Origin: Clavulina sp. PMI_390
Taxonomy: Eukaryota > Basidiomycota > Agaricomycetes > Cantharellales > Hydnaceae
Direction of reading: 5' to 3'
Length of the DNA stretch: 64,000 nucleotides
Assembly: GCA_015039315.1 (NCBI GenBank)
Contig: WIDE01000007.1
Coordinates: 620,327 to 684,326 of the forward strand
Below, piece after piece: positions 23,501 through 32,154 of this stretch. The stretch's first letter is position 1. Each line of letters opens with the position of its first letter. The translations under genes were made by a program, and so were the position numbers. The notes under the pieces were generated by a model that saw only the letters and a list, made by a program, of their open reading frames with translations, had not been told where the DNA came from and searched no databases.

Positions 23501-23805
23501 TTGCCACACCCGCTACAGCCTCTACTTCCTCTGGGTTCTTTAGCTCAGGTTCGACGAGCAGCGCAACCAAAGACTCAATGTCAGAAAAAACGAGCGAAGA
23601 GACGGTTGTGCAGCCTTCATGGGCCACCGTCGCCCAAGGAGTGATGGCGCGCTGGGCGCAGAAAAGCGAACGCGACGGAGGAACAGGCGGGAGCCGTGGG
23701 GATGGAGTGCTTGAGTGGCACTGTACGGATGTGAAAGGTGCAGGAGAGGTGGAGGTAGAGCTAAACTGGGAAGTTGCTGCTCCTAAAGGGCTTGTTTGGG
23801 ATTGA
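20536..23805 (+). CDS. DUF4140/DUF4139 (MuiA-like) protein with FG-repeat insert
   Basis: About 992 residues in five exons: 20536-20661, 20767-21538, 21595-22871, 22939-23047, 23111-23805. The N-terminal DUF4140 region reads SVTVYKNRALVERIV and LIRKLPASLEKDSLRVDVL. A helical region with EKWQDAQEERDTAAKKM follows. Next come an acidic block (SSDEDDEDSDEEDV), the sequence GFGLFG and a basic motif AKKRKM that looks like a nuclear localisation signal. DUF4139 begins at WSATYDIHANLPD with the hallmark TQQTGEDWKDVPLKLST. It is interrupted by about 330 residues rich in Ser, Asn, Gln and Gly with roughly fifteen FG dipeptides (AFGS, SLFG, GFGAFG, GFGSFG). It resumes at VEGKVSIPSDGSAHKVVIK, then MEWVAVPRV and VTVTNTRKTPLGKLILRDQI. 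Biochemical role of DUF4139 is not established. Start ATG 20536 follows an in-frame region with no earlier ATG. It heads a four-gene tandem family. Confidence 0.85.
21800..22790 (+). repeat. FG-nucleoporin-like repeat region inside the DUF4139 protein
   Basis: Within exon 3, residues about 368-698 contain repeated FG dipeptides separated by Ser/Asn/Gln/Ala/Pro-rich spacers: AFGS, AFGQ, FSFGQ, NLFGS, SLFGH, GFGAFGS, SAFGS, GFGSFGV, SAFGA, SLFGS, SAFGN, PAFGQ. Charged residues are few in most spacers. Spacing and composition resemble the cohesive FG domains of nucleoporins. The three downstream paralogues have inserts at the same place but with at most one FG. Confidence 0.8.
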
Positions 23806-24235
23806 TCCTGCTCGATTTTCGTGTTTATATGTGCTTTTGTCGCCATTCTATTCATGTACTGCTGTGCTTACGGACAACGTTTGCTTGGGCAATGAGCGTT
23901 CGGTAATTTAAAGCCTCTTTTGGCGATCCACCATGTAGTCTGTGAGGCTTGGGTCGAAAAAACCAGTGGACATAATTTGAGGAGTAATTGGCGTGAGGCA
24001 GAAGGGATTTGTTCGGAATCCGTTCTAATACCAGAGGAATAATTGACAGTGTCGTTTCTGTGCCACCGAAGATTTCGCAATACGTAGGATCAGCTATTTA
24101 CAAGTATTTCGTTGAGCCTCAAATTTCTACCCTCGTAAATCTTATGTTGGGAAGGAAAGCGTTCTTCGGAAGGAATTCTTCGTGATACATCGGCGTCTTC
24201 AGTTCAGTAATCTATCCATTACAACAAACTGAGCC
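23806..24235. other. Convergent intergenic region
   Basis: 430 bp between the stop of the first DUF4139 gene and the stop of the minus-strand F-box-like gene. It should hold two 3' UTRs. Nothing else seen. Confidence 0.4.
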
Positions 24236-25795
24236 TCATAGCGATAGCTGCGATGGTGTGAAGCAAGAGCAACTCACCTCATCAAGATCTCCTGCCTGGA
24301 TCAACATCTGGTGAAATTGATCTGAAATCGAAAAGCACAGCTTCAATCGCTTGAATTGACCTCTGCGCATTTCCACGAAACTCTTGAGAATATCATCATC
24401 GACTTCAATGTCTGGCGCATGTGAATTCTTTGAAGGGTTGGCAATGATCTCTTCGAGATTTGGGAGAAGCAACTGAGGCTCGATGAGATGCTCGTCACCT
24501 TGAGGTGATCTGAAAGGTCTTGTGATGTCCCAAAGGCGGTGGACATCGTGAAGAACGACCGTTTTGATTCTGGATGCCATCTTTGCAGGCTGTGAGAAGG
24601 TTATGAAATTACCACTGCAGTCAAAGTATGGGGGAATTTGATTTTGGACACTCACCATGTTGCCTAGTACAGAAATTCCCGAGTTGACGGAGAATTCAAT
24701 AGATGATAGGTTGGGCACATCAATTCGTTGCAATATTTCCCCGAAGGCCGATTGACCCGGGCGACCGAAGCCAAAATCTATCCCGCTGAGCCGCAGGGAA
24801 ATAAGACTAGGGAATTTGGGAGTTGCGGAGGGCTGTAGTGGTAGGTTGTCTCTAGGGTGGTGTATGGTAAGACGAGTCAGGGAGGGGAGTCTATCGACAA
24901 TGGCGAAAGACTTGTCCAGATTCTCCACTTCAATACCAAATCCCGCATCTATAACACCCTCGAGCGGCTGCAGGAGCAAAGGTTCAATGCCGCTAAAGTG
25001 GAGTGCCATGAGATTAGGCATGGTGTGATCGGTAAGTTGGATTCTTTGGCTTTCCGAGGAAAATAGGAATAGCTTTGAAAGATTAGGCAGGGAGGACGCC
25101 AGTAACGGAGAAATACACTGAGAGATCACCTCGGCGGAGAGGGTGTATATCTGGAGATGAAAAACCCCCAGGCGAGATGCGAGGTCACTAGCAAGCTGGC
25201 ATCGCTCGGTCACCGTTGTCCTTGCGGAATCCAAAAGACGTCTATCTCTCGGGCGGGGGCAAATTTCATAAGGGTAGTGCTTCTGCAATCGAGGGAGACT
25301 TTGATCTTCTTCTTCGATTGTCACAACGAGCGGGTGAGTTCGTGCAAGCGACGACCACCTGCGGATCTTGTCGATTGGCCATGTGTTCCAATCTGCTTGA
25401 CTAAAGAGATGCGGCATTCCATCAATGGCTGATCTCCAATGATGGTTAATATCACGAAACCATTCGATCCGCCTTGTCTGCGTTGGCGATTCGACAATCA
25501 AGTTGATAACTGATTGGAGAATCTCAAGCGGGACGCCACAGAGAGGCGCTAGCGAGTTAGTCACAAGGGTTTGAGCCCCACGAAGTAATTGAGAGGTCTT
25601 TTCCTGAGCCTCATTGACCCTCTTTATTGATTTCATGAGATCTTCTAACGTTGTTTGATTGGACGAGCGCAACGTTTCGCGCTTAGAAGCAGTGGCAGAG
25701 AAGATATGAGGTGCTGGACCCGTAGATTTTAATATCGCAGCGACAAGATTATTTTGTGCCTCGAAGAAGGCTTCCCAAAGGGATTCGTCAATCAT
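24236..25795 (-). CDS. F-box-like / leucine-rich-repeat protein
   Basis: Intronless frame of about 519 residues from ATG 25795 (MIDESLWEAFFEAQNNL). A coiled helical segment leads into an F-box-like block, APLCGVPLEILQSVINLIVE, followed by WFRDINHHWRSAIDGMPHLF, the arrangement common in basidiomycete F-box-like proteins. The rest carries irregular leucine-rich repeats: FHLQIYTLSAEVI, SLPNLSKLFLFSS, MPNLMALHFSGIE, LPSLTRLTIHHP, FPSLISLRLSGID, VPNLSSIEFSVNS and LLLPNLEEIIANPS. Such proteins are thought to be substrate adaptors of SCF ubiquitin ligases, but the target is unknown. The frame stays open to 26065, yet I prefer 25795 because the extension overlaps the first exon and the promoter motif of the divergent DUF4139 gene. 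It sits between DUF4139 copies one and two on the opposite strand. Confidence 0.75.
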   Translation of the reverse strand: MIDESLWEAFFEAQNNLVAAILKSTGPAPHIFSATASKRETLRSSNQTTLEDLMKSIKRVNEAQEKTSQLLRGAQTLVTNSLAPLCGVPLEILQSVINLIVESPTQTRRIEWFRDINHHWRSAIDGMPHLFSQADWNTWPIDKIRRWSSLARTHPLVVTIEEEDQSLPRLQKHYPYEICPRPRDRRLLDSARTTVTERCQLASDLASRLGVFHLQIYTLSAEVISQCISPLLASSLPNLSKLFLFSSESQRIQLTDHTMPNLMALHFSGIEPLLLQPLEGVIDAGFGIEVENLDKSFAIVDRLPSLTRLTIHHPRDNLPLQPSATPKFPSLISLRLSGIDFGFGRPGQSAFGEILQRIDVPNLSSIEFSVNSGISVLGNMVSVQNQIPPYFDCSGNFITFSQPAKMASRIKTVVLHDVHRLWDITRPFRSPQGDEHLIEPQLLLPNLEEIIANPSKNSHAPDIEVDDDILKSFVEMRRGQFKRLKLCFSISDQFHQMLIQAGDLDEVSCSCFTPSQLSL

Positions 25796-25852
25796 CGTCA
25801 CAATGAGACGTTGAAGGCAACCAGTAACGATCTTGTGAGGGACAGTCGGTAC

Positions 25853-25886
25853 TATTTGGTCAGCAAACACGATTAAACGCGCGCCA
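25853..25886 (+). promoter_or_regulatory. Shared promoter element of the DUF4139 paralogues, copy 2
   Basis: TATTTGGTCAG at 25853-25863, 165 bp before the ATG at 26018, followed by TAAACGCGCGCCA at 25874-25886. The same 11-mer precedes copies 3 and 4, and the 13-mer also precedes copy 3. Here it lies in the 222-bp divergent promoter shared with the F-box-like gene. Confidence 0.6.
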
Positions 25887-26017
25887 GTTGCTCGTCCCGA
25901 TTGGCTCTGGTTGTGATTGTTGACACGAATACTGAATAACTTTGTTGCTCTCCGCGTATCGAGATATATTCTTTCTATCAATTCTCTGGACAAGCCTCGA
26001 AAAGCGGCACCGTCGAG

Positions 26018-28586
26018 ATGGAAGCTCCGACTCCATTGGGGGAAGTACTGGACACTCTTCAGCAATCTTCCAAAGCTTCAACATCGCGGACCTCCCTATC
26101 GACAAAATCACCGTATCTCAAGACTTTGCATACATCGAACGTGTCATTGCTCTGAAAGTCCAGGTTTGTGTTATCTCGGCCTCCTCGTAGTGACGATTCT
26201 GATTTGTGCTCACCTTGGTTTGTTACTTAAGAGAGGCTCAAATGAAGTGAAGCTCATGAACTTGCCGGTATGCATTGACTTGCGCTCGCTTCAATTGACC
26301 TTGCACTCCCCTGCTCGCCAAATCTTTTTGCGTGGGCTGCCGGTGGTTGCTCAAGCAGCTCAACAGCCCGAATTATCGAGAGAACATATACCCCAAGAAC
26401 TCTATCGTCACACCCTGTCCCCACAGCTCCTTCTTCAAGGCCTGGACGATGAGCAGTTGATGCTCCACGCCGCACTTGCCCGCCGTAAGGATAGACTGGA
26501 ACTACGAATGCAGGCATATGAAAGGAGTGCCCAGATCATCAACAAGTATGCGGAAAGCTACGCGGCCGCCCTCATGAAACTGCCTTCGTCTCTTGAGCCG
26601 AAGCAAACAGCACACCGTCCCAATAAATTTGGTCTTTCCTCGTGTGACGACCCGTCCAGTTTGGCGTTTAATGAATTGGAGCCGTTCCTTGATTCATATC
26701 CAGATCATCTGGAAGCTTTATTTGAGAAGTGGCAGGATGCCAGGGAAGAGATTGATCTTGTCACTTATGACATTGATCATCTCCTCGCTATTGCCCAGGA
26801 AGTTCGCGAGAAGGAGTCGATCCGCGAGGATTTGCTCAGAAAGAGACCCAGTGTTAATGTCGTTTTAGAGGCTGAAGAGAACGGCGAAGTAGAGGTCCGC
26901 TTCTCTTATGGTGTGTCGCTTCTTATATATCAATCATGACAGTCATTGACCATATTTTATTCATTTCAGTTGTGAATGGACCTATGTGGTCTCCTGCATA
27001 CGCCATGAACGCAGTATTGGGCCAAGATTCGGACAGTGCTCCTTCCCAAATCCAGCTTCAATCTCAAGCCTTCGTCACTCAAAACACTGGCGAGGACTGG
27101 AGCAACATCAAGTTGGTTCTGAGTACAGCAGCGACTGGTCCCTTAGCGAAACGCACAAGCCTCGGCCCTGGGTCCCTGGCCACGGAGTCCCACGACCATC
27201 CTGTTCTTTCAGACTCTATCCCTACTATCCCACATCCACCAGCGGAGAATTCCCCGAGCATCCCAATACCTGCAGTTGCTGTTCCCGCTCCAGGGGTGCC
27301 AGAGCCGTGCTCAAGCTCTCCGGCGATACCCAGTTTTGGGCCATCGTTTGCTATGAGCCAGCCTGTGCCATCCTCTCCTGTCCCGAAGTCACCAAAATCT
27401 AGTTCATCGGAGTCACAGCCGACTTCTGTTTGGGCATCAAATCCTGCATCGCTCCCCGCTAACTCACGGCCATCCATCATAAACCAGCACATTTCCGGAG
27501 AACCCGTGCAGAATATTGAACCGAATGCCTCAAATGTTGGAGACCTTGTTCAACCTGGCTCTTTGGGTGCTGTCCCCCAGGCTCTCCAATTGGGCCTGAT
27601 GATGCCCAAAAATTTAACCGCTTCATTGCCCTTTGTTCCGCAGATTGGATCTTCCGTGATCCACGTCGAGGGACGCGGTTCAATTATTAGTGGTTCTTCA
27701 CCCCAGCAGGTTTCCATTGGGGTACATATTTTCCTTCTAACCTTCGGTCCCTCTCACTAAGACATTTTGTATTCTTGGAGTAGTGGCTCACGCTAGGCGC
27801 TCAATTTACCTGGGCGGCTGCACTCCATGTGCAGGATGAGATTTTACTTGAGTGTAAGGTCATAAATACCAGCGACCGTGTCCTCCTTCCAGGTGCGTTC
27901 AGGCATCTCGCCTTCTTGGGTTTATTCTATTCGCTCTTTGATCCTCATTTTACCTCCTTATAGGCCCTTGCGTAACAAATGTAGAGTCCTCTATTGTTGG
28001 TCAAAATCTCATCCCCAGTGTGCAGCCAAATGAATCATTCTCTCTCACCTTGAGCGTCACTGGTGCCGTCAAGATACGCGCCCACTTTGACCATCAACTA
28101 AAATCTTCGGAACCCGATGCAAGCAGTTCAAAGCAAGAGCCAGGGACGGAACACCATTCCTTTTCCCGGAGAACAACAATCACGAATACGTATAAATTCC
28201 CAATTACTATCGTGCTCAGAGATCGGATTCCCACCAGTAGTGATCCGAATGTGAAACTCCTCAGTGCATCTGAGGAGTCGATAGAAACCGCTGCTCGCCC
28301 GAGGGTTCCGCTCACCCGTAGGGCGAGAAAGAAGGGGAAGGGGAAAGAGAGGGAGGTCGAGAAGGAAACCCCACCTCTGGACCCAAGCTGGGTCGTCATC
28401 AAGCCTGGAGTCACCGCACGCTGGGCTCCTCCCAATGCGGAAGGGGGAACAGTCAGATCGAGTCGCGACGATGTAATCGAGTGGCACTGTGTCAGAGTGA
28501 AACCTGTGTCAGAGGTGGAGACGGAGCTCGCTTGGAATGCTGTCGTGCCGCAAGGCCACTCAGTGGGGCCTCACTTGTTTTCGTGA
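26018..28586 (+). CDS. DUF4140/DUF4139 paralogue 2, with a frameshift in exon 1
   Basis: Five exons matching the other copies: 26018-26163, 26232-26910, 26970-27721, 27784-27892, 27964-28586. Exon 1 should be a multiple of three, as in copies 3 and 4 (153 nt each), but is 146 nt. The ATG at 26018 therefore runs out of frame before FQSFNIADLPIDKITV. A five-G run at 26038-26042 is the likely site of a one-base loss. If the frame were intact the protein would have about 769 residues. Conserved parts are DLPIDKITVSQ, IERVIALKVQ, EKWQDAREEID, then MWSPAYAMNAVLG, TQNTGEDWSNIKLVLST and VKIRAHF near the end. The insert in DUF4139 is Ser/Pro-rich without FG repeats. Alternatives are use of an in-frame ATG at 25942, an unseen upstream exon, or a pseudogene. 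Confidence 0.72.
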
Positions 28587-29049
28587 TTCTACTAAGGAAA
28601 TTTGTTTCATAATTTCCTTGCCCACGTCTCCTTGAGGAGGTTCATTCGACTCCCGTGACTTCGTTTGGCCAGTGACTGTACTCCTGTATTCATTATCCAA
28701 AAAAATGTATCACGATTTGCATGCGACGGGGTAATCGGGATGGAGATGACACAGAAATTCGCAGGTAGATCAGGTAGTAGTACGAGTAAGATCAATATGA
28801 GGGATATTCAGTGAGGTTTGGTTGGACCTCCGTGACGAGCGAGGCAGGGATGAGGCGTTTGGTTTGACCTGCGAGTTTGGGAGCACTAGTGACGCGACGC
28901 TTATTTGGTCAGTCAATATGGATAAACGCGCGCCATTCATTCGTGGCCAACTCTGGCTCTTATTATCGACGGGGCCACCGGTCACCTGGCTCTTTATAAC
29001 TGTCAAAAGTCTTAATCTTTGGCCACGGGTCCCGAAATATCAAAAAGAA
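28587..29049. other. Intergenic region between DUF4139 copies 2 and 3
   Basis: 463 bp containing the 3' UTR of copy 2 and the promoter of copy 3, including the shared element at 28902. No exon seen. Confidence 0.4.
28902..28935 (+). promoter_or_regulatory. Shared promoter element of the DUF4139 paralogues, copy 3
   Basis: TATTTGGTCAG at 28902-28912 lies exactly 148 bp before the ATG at 29050. TAAACGCGCGCCA follows at 28923-28935. Matches the element upstream of copies 2 and 4. Confidence 0.6.
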
Positions 29050-31517
29050 ATGGAAGCCCCCAATGGGTCGAAAGATATACCTGAACCTTCCTCGTCCTCA
29101 GCAGCGTTTCAAAGCCTGAATATTTCGGACTTCCCCATCGACAAAGCCACTTTATTTGAGGGTCGTGCGCTCATTGAGCGCGTAGTCACTCTATATGCTC
29201 AGGTATGCTCTCTCGTGCAAATCTCCATTGGGGCGTACCTTGACTTTACGCTTGCGTTCTATTATTCAGAATGGTTCGAATGGACTGGAGCTTCTGAATT
29301 TGCCGAGTGGTATAGATCTACGCTCACTTCGATTCAGCTTGCATTCCCCTACGAGCCAGATTATTTTGCACGGTCTGCAAGTGCTCGCTGACCAGCCCAA
29401 GTCGTCAAGAAAGCATCAAGCGCAAGGGTCCGATCGTCATTCACTTTGTCCACCACCTCCTCTTCAAGGACTGGATGACGAGCAGCTATTACTGCACGCT
29501 GCGCTCGCTCGTCGTAAGGACCGGCTAGCTCTGCGACTACAAGGTTATGAGAGGAGCGCCCAGCTCATGAACAGTCATGTCGAAAAGTATGCAGACTCCT
29601 TGTCATATCTGCCTACTCGTTATGAGCCAAGGCAAACATCACAGCATCCCAACAAATTTGGACTCTCCCCGTGTGATCACTCATCGAGTTGGGCGTTCAA
29701 CAAGTTGGAACTCTTACTCGATTCATACGCGGACTTCTTGGAATCCTTATTCGAGAAATGGCAGGACACCAAAGAAGAGATTGATTGTGTTGCTCACGAG
29801 ATTGACCACTTACTTGCTATCGCTCAACAAGCTCGGGAGAGGGAATTACTCCGCGGGATTCTACTCGAAACGGCACCTAGTGTGAATATCTTTTTGCAAG
29901 CGGAGGAGAGGGGGGAAGTGGACATCCGTCTTTCTTATAGTCCGTCTTTTTTGCCACTCATTGTATCCTTATTGTATCTGACCTTATCTTCTTCGCCATA
30001 GTTGTTGATGGACCCACGTGGTCTCCTGCATACACTCTGAGTGCAATATCGGGCCAGGATTCGGACAATGCTCCATCCCGGGTCCAACTTGATTACCAAG
30101 CCATCGTCGCCCAGAATACCGGTGAAGATTGGAGCAATGTCCAGCTGATGTTGAGCACAGGAAGTGGCCCATTATTGGAGAGCTCAGCATCGCACGTTGA
30201 GCCTTTGGCTACTCAACCCCCTCCTCAGCTTGTCCCTTCCCAGTCTTTTCCTGCTAATCCGCCGAAATCAGAAGCACCAACTGCTACTGTCATGTTAGCT
30301 TCCCCAGCTCCCGAACCGCCGTCAGCCTCGCCAACATTGTCCCATTTCGAGCTGTCCATTACTACCAATCAGTCCCCACCAAACTCTTCCGGACCCGATC
30401 CATCAGACCTAAGCCAATTTCAGCCACGCGAGGCTTCTCCCGATGCGTCGAATTCTCTCACCACATCTCAGCTGCCACCCAAAGATGAACGTCCTACCGG
30501 GAACACTGAGCATCAAGAAGACCGAACCCTTGTTCACTCAACTGGGGAGATTGTCCAAGTCCAAGCCAGCTCTTCCAATATTGGTGACCTCAATCGACCT
30601 GAGCCAGAGTCTCCAGTGAGAGGGCGCATCATATCTGCTTCTCTACCCCCTTCACTGCCCTTTTTGGAGGTCGGGACTGGTAGCATTTGTATGAGGGAGC
30701 GAGGTTCAATTCGCAGCAGTGCTTCAACCCAGCATATCCCCATTCAGGTATATTCCTTCCAAACTGAGTTCAATCCCTTTCGCTTAAATCGTTCTATTCA
30801 ACAGCGGTTGACGCTTGACGCCCAATTCGCTTGGGTAGCTGTCCCTCGTTTGCGTGAGGATGTCATACTAGAGTGCATGATTCAAAATAATAGTAGGAGT
30901 GTCCTTCTTCCAGGTGCGTCTAAACATGTCGCCTCGCTCCACTCTAATACCCTAATCTCAGCTCCACCTGCCTAGGTCCATGCTTCATAAATGTGGAGGG
31001 TTTGGCTGTCGGTCAACATCTGATCCCCTATGTGCAGCCAAACGAGGCATTCACTCTCCCTCTAGGCGTCGCTGATGGTGTCAAGATGCGTACCCACATT
31101 AGCCATCGACCGAAATCTCTGGAAGCTACGGCTAATACATCAAGGCGAGGGACAGAGACGGAAATTTGTTCCTTTTCTCAGCGGATATCGATCCTGAACA
31201 CCTACGACTTCCCAATCACGATCATCGCCAGAGATGCGATCCCCGTCGACAGTCATCCGAATGTGAATGAGAAAGGGAAAAGAAAAGAGACGGACAACGG
31301 AACCGAATCTTTAGAACCTGGCTGGGTGGCCATTAGGCCTGGAGTCACAGCACGTTGGGCACGCAATGCGGAGTTTGGATCAGTTAGGTCAAGTGGTGAT
31401 GGTGTCGCTGAATGGCGATGCGTCAAAGTAAAGCCTTTGTTGGAGGTGGAGACAGAGCTCGCTTGGGATGCTGTCACTGCGCAGGGTCCATCAAATACGT
31501 CTAATTCGTCTTCGTGA
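29050..31517 (+). CDS. DUF4140/DUF4139 paralogue 3
   Basis: About 739 residues in five exons: 29050-29202, 29270-29939, 30002-30747, 30805-30913, 30976-31517; every junction keeps the phase of its relatives. DUF4140-like region: LNISDFPIDKATLFEGRALI. Central helices: QLLLHAALARRKDRLALRL and EKWQDTKEEIDCVAHEIDH. DUF4139: TWSPAYTLSAISGQDSD, AQNTGEDWSNVQLMLST, then a Pro/Ser-rich insert without FG, then LTLDAQFAWVAVPRLRED and the last exon with ITIIARDAIPVDSHPNV. The donor of intron 2 is the weak GTCCGT. The protein lacks the acidic block, basic motif and FG repeats of copy 1. Function of the family is not known; the TGEDW signature is what places it. Confidence 0.8.
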
Positions 31518-32154
31518 CGCTGATGAGGAATCTCTGGTCCGGATGCTCCAGGTATCTCTTGCTGACACAGCGACTTCGTCATCGGTAATCCTATTAGTTT
31601 CAGATCATTTTTTGGTCATATTTTACGTCAACTGTCCTCATTCGGCTGAACTAATTTTCTTTCTTTTTCGAATCGTTACACAATACACTCGTCTAATAAT
31701 CTACGGTACCTGCTCATGGTTTTGAGTGCAGCCTCTCCAATGTGCTTTCTATACTTGCTGATGATTACGAGGCAATTTGGATATCTGATCTGGTAATGGA
31801 TAAGGCTATTTCTGGGATAATGAAAGGTGACTTAGGTGAGCGTTGTAATATTTGCGTCGATAAGTTCACAAACGCAACAAACGCCGCTCTAGCAAGGGTT
31901 CAACCACTTGTTATGAGTTGCAAGGCACAGGTATATATATAGCGAAGAGGTGGTGGGACACTCAAGTTGGCAAATGGTAAATGGCGCGAACGGCACACGC
32001 GGCAACTATTTGGTCAGTCAACATGAGTAAATGTATGCTCAACGTTCTCCACGAGGTTGGAATACAATTCCTGAGAGGAACATTGATTCATTCCCCTCCC
32101 TGCTCGAGTCAGGGCCCTCTTCTTTGACGTGTTGTCCCGAAGCGGCGAGAAGAT
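31518..32154. other. Intergenic region between DUF4139 copies 3 and 4
   Basis: 637 bp with the promoter of copy 4, including the shared element at 32007. A 66-codon frame at 31742-31942 has no domain and is not called. Confidence 0.4.
32007..32017 (+). promoter_or_regulatory. Shared promoter element of the DUF4139 paralogues, copy 4
   Basis: TATTTGGTCAG at 32007-32017 is 148 bp before the ATG at 32155, the same distance as in copy 3. The downstream GC-rich half seen in copies 2 and 3 has degraded here. Confidence 0.55.

Noticed and set aside
25796..26065. 90-codon N-terminal extension of the F-box-like frame
   Set aside because: It overlaps exon 1 and the promoter motif of the divergent DUF4139 gene, which are conserved with two paralogues, so ATG 25795 is the better start.
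31742..31942. 66-codon frame upstream of DUF4139 copy 4
   Set aside because: No homology to the paralogues seen and no domain; lies in the promoter region.
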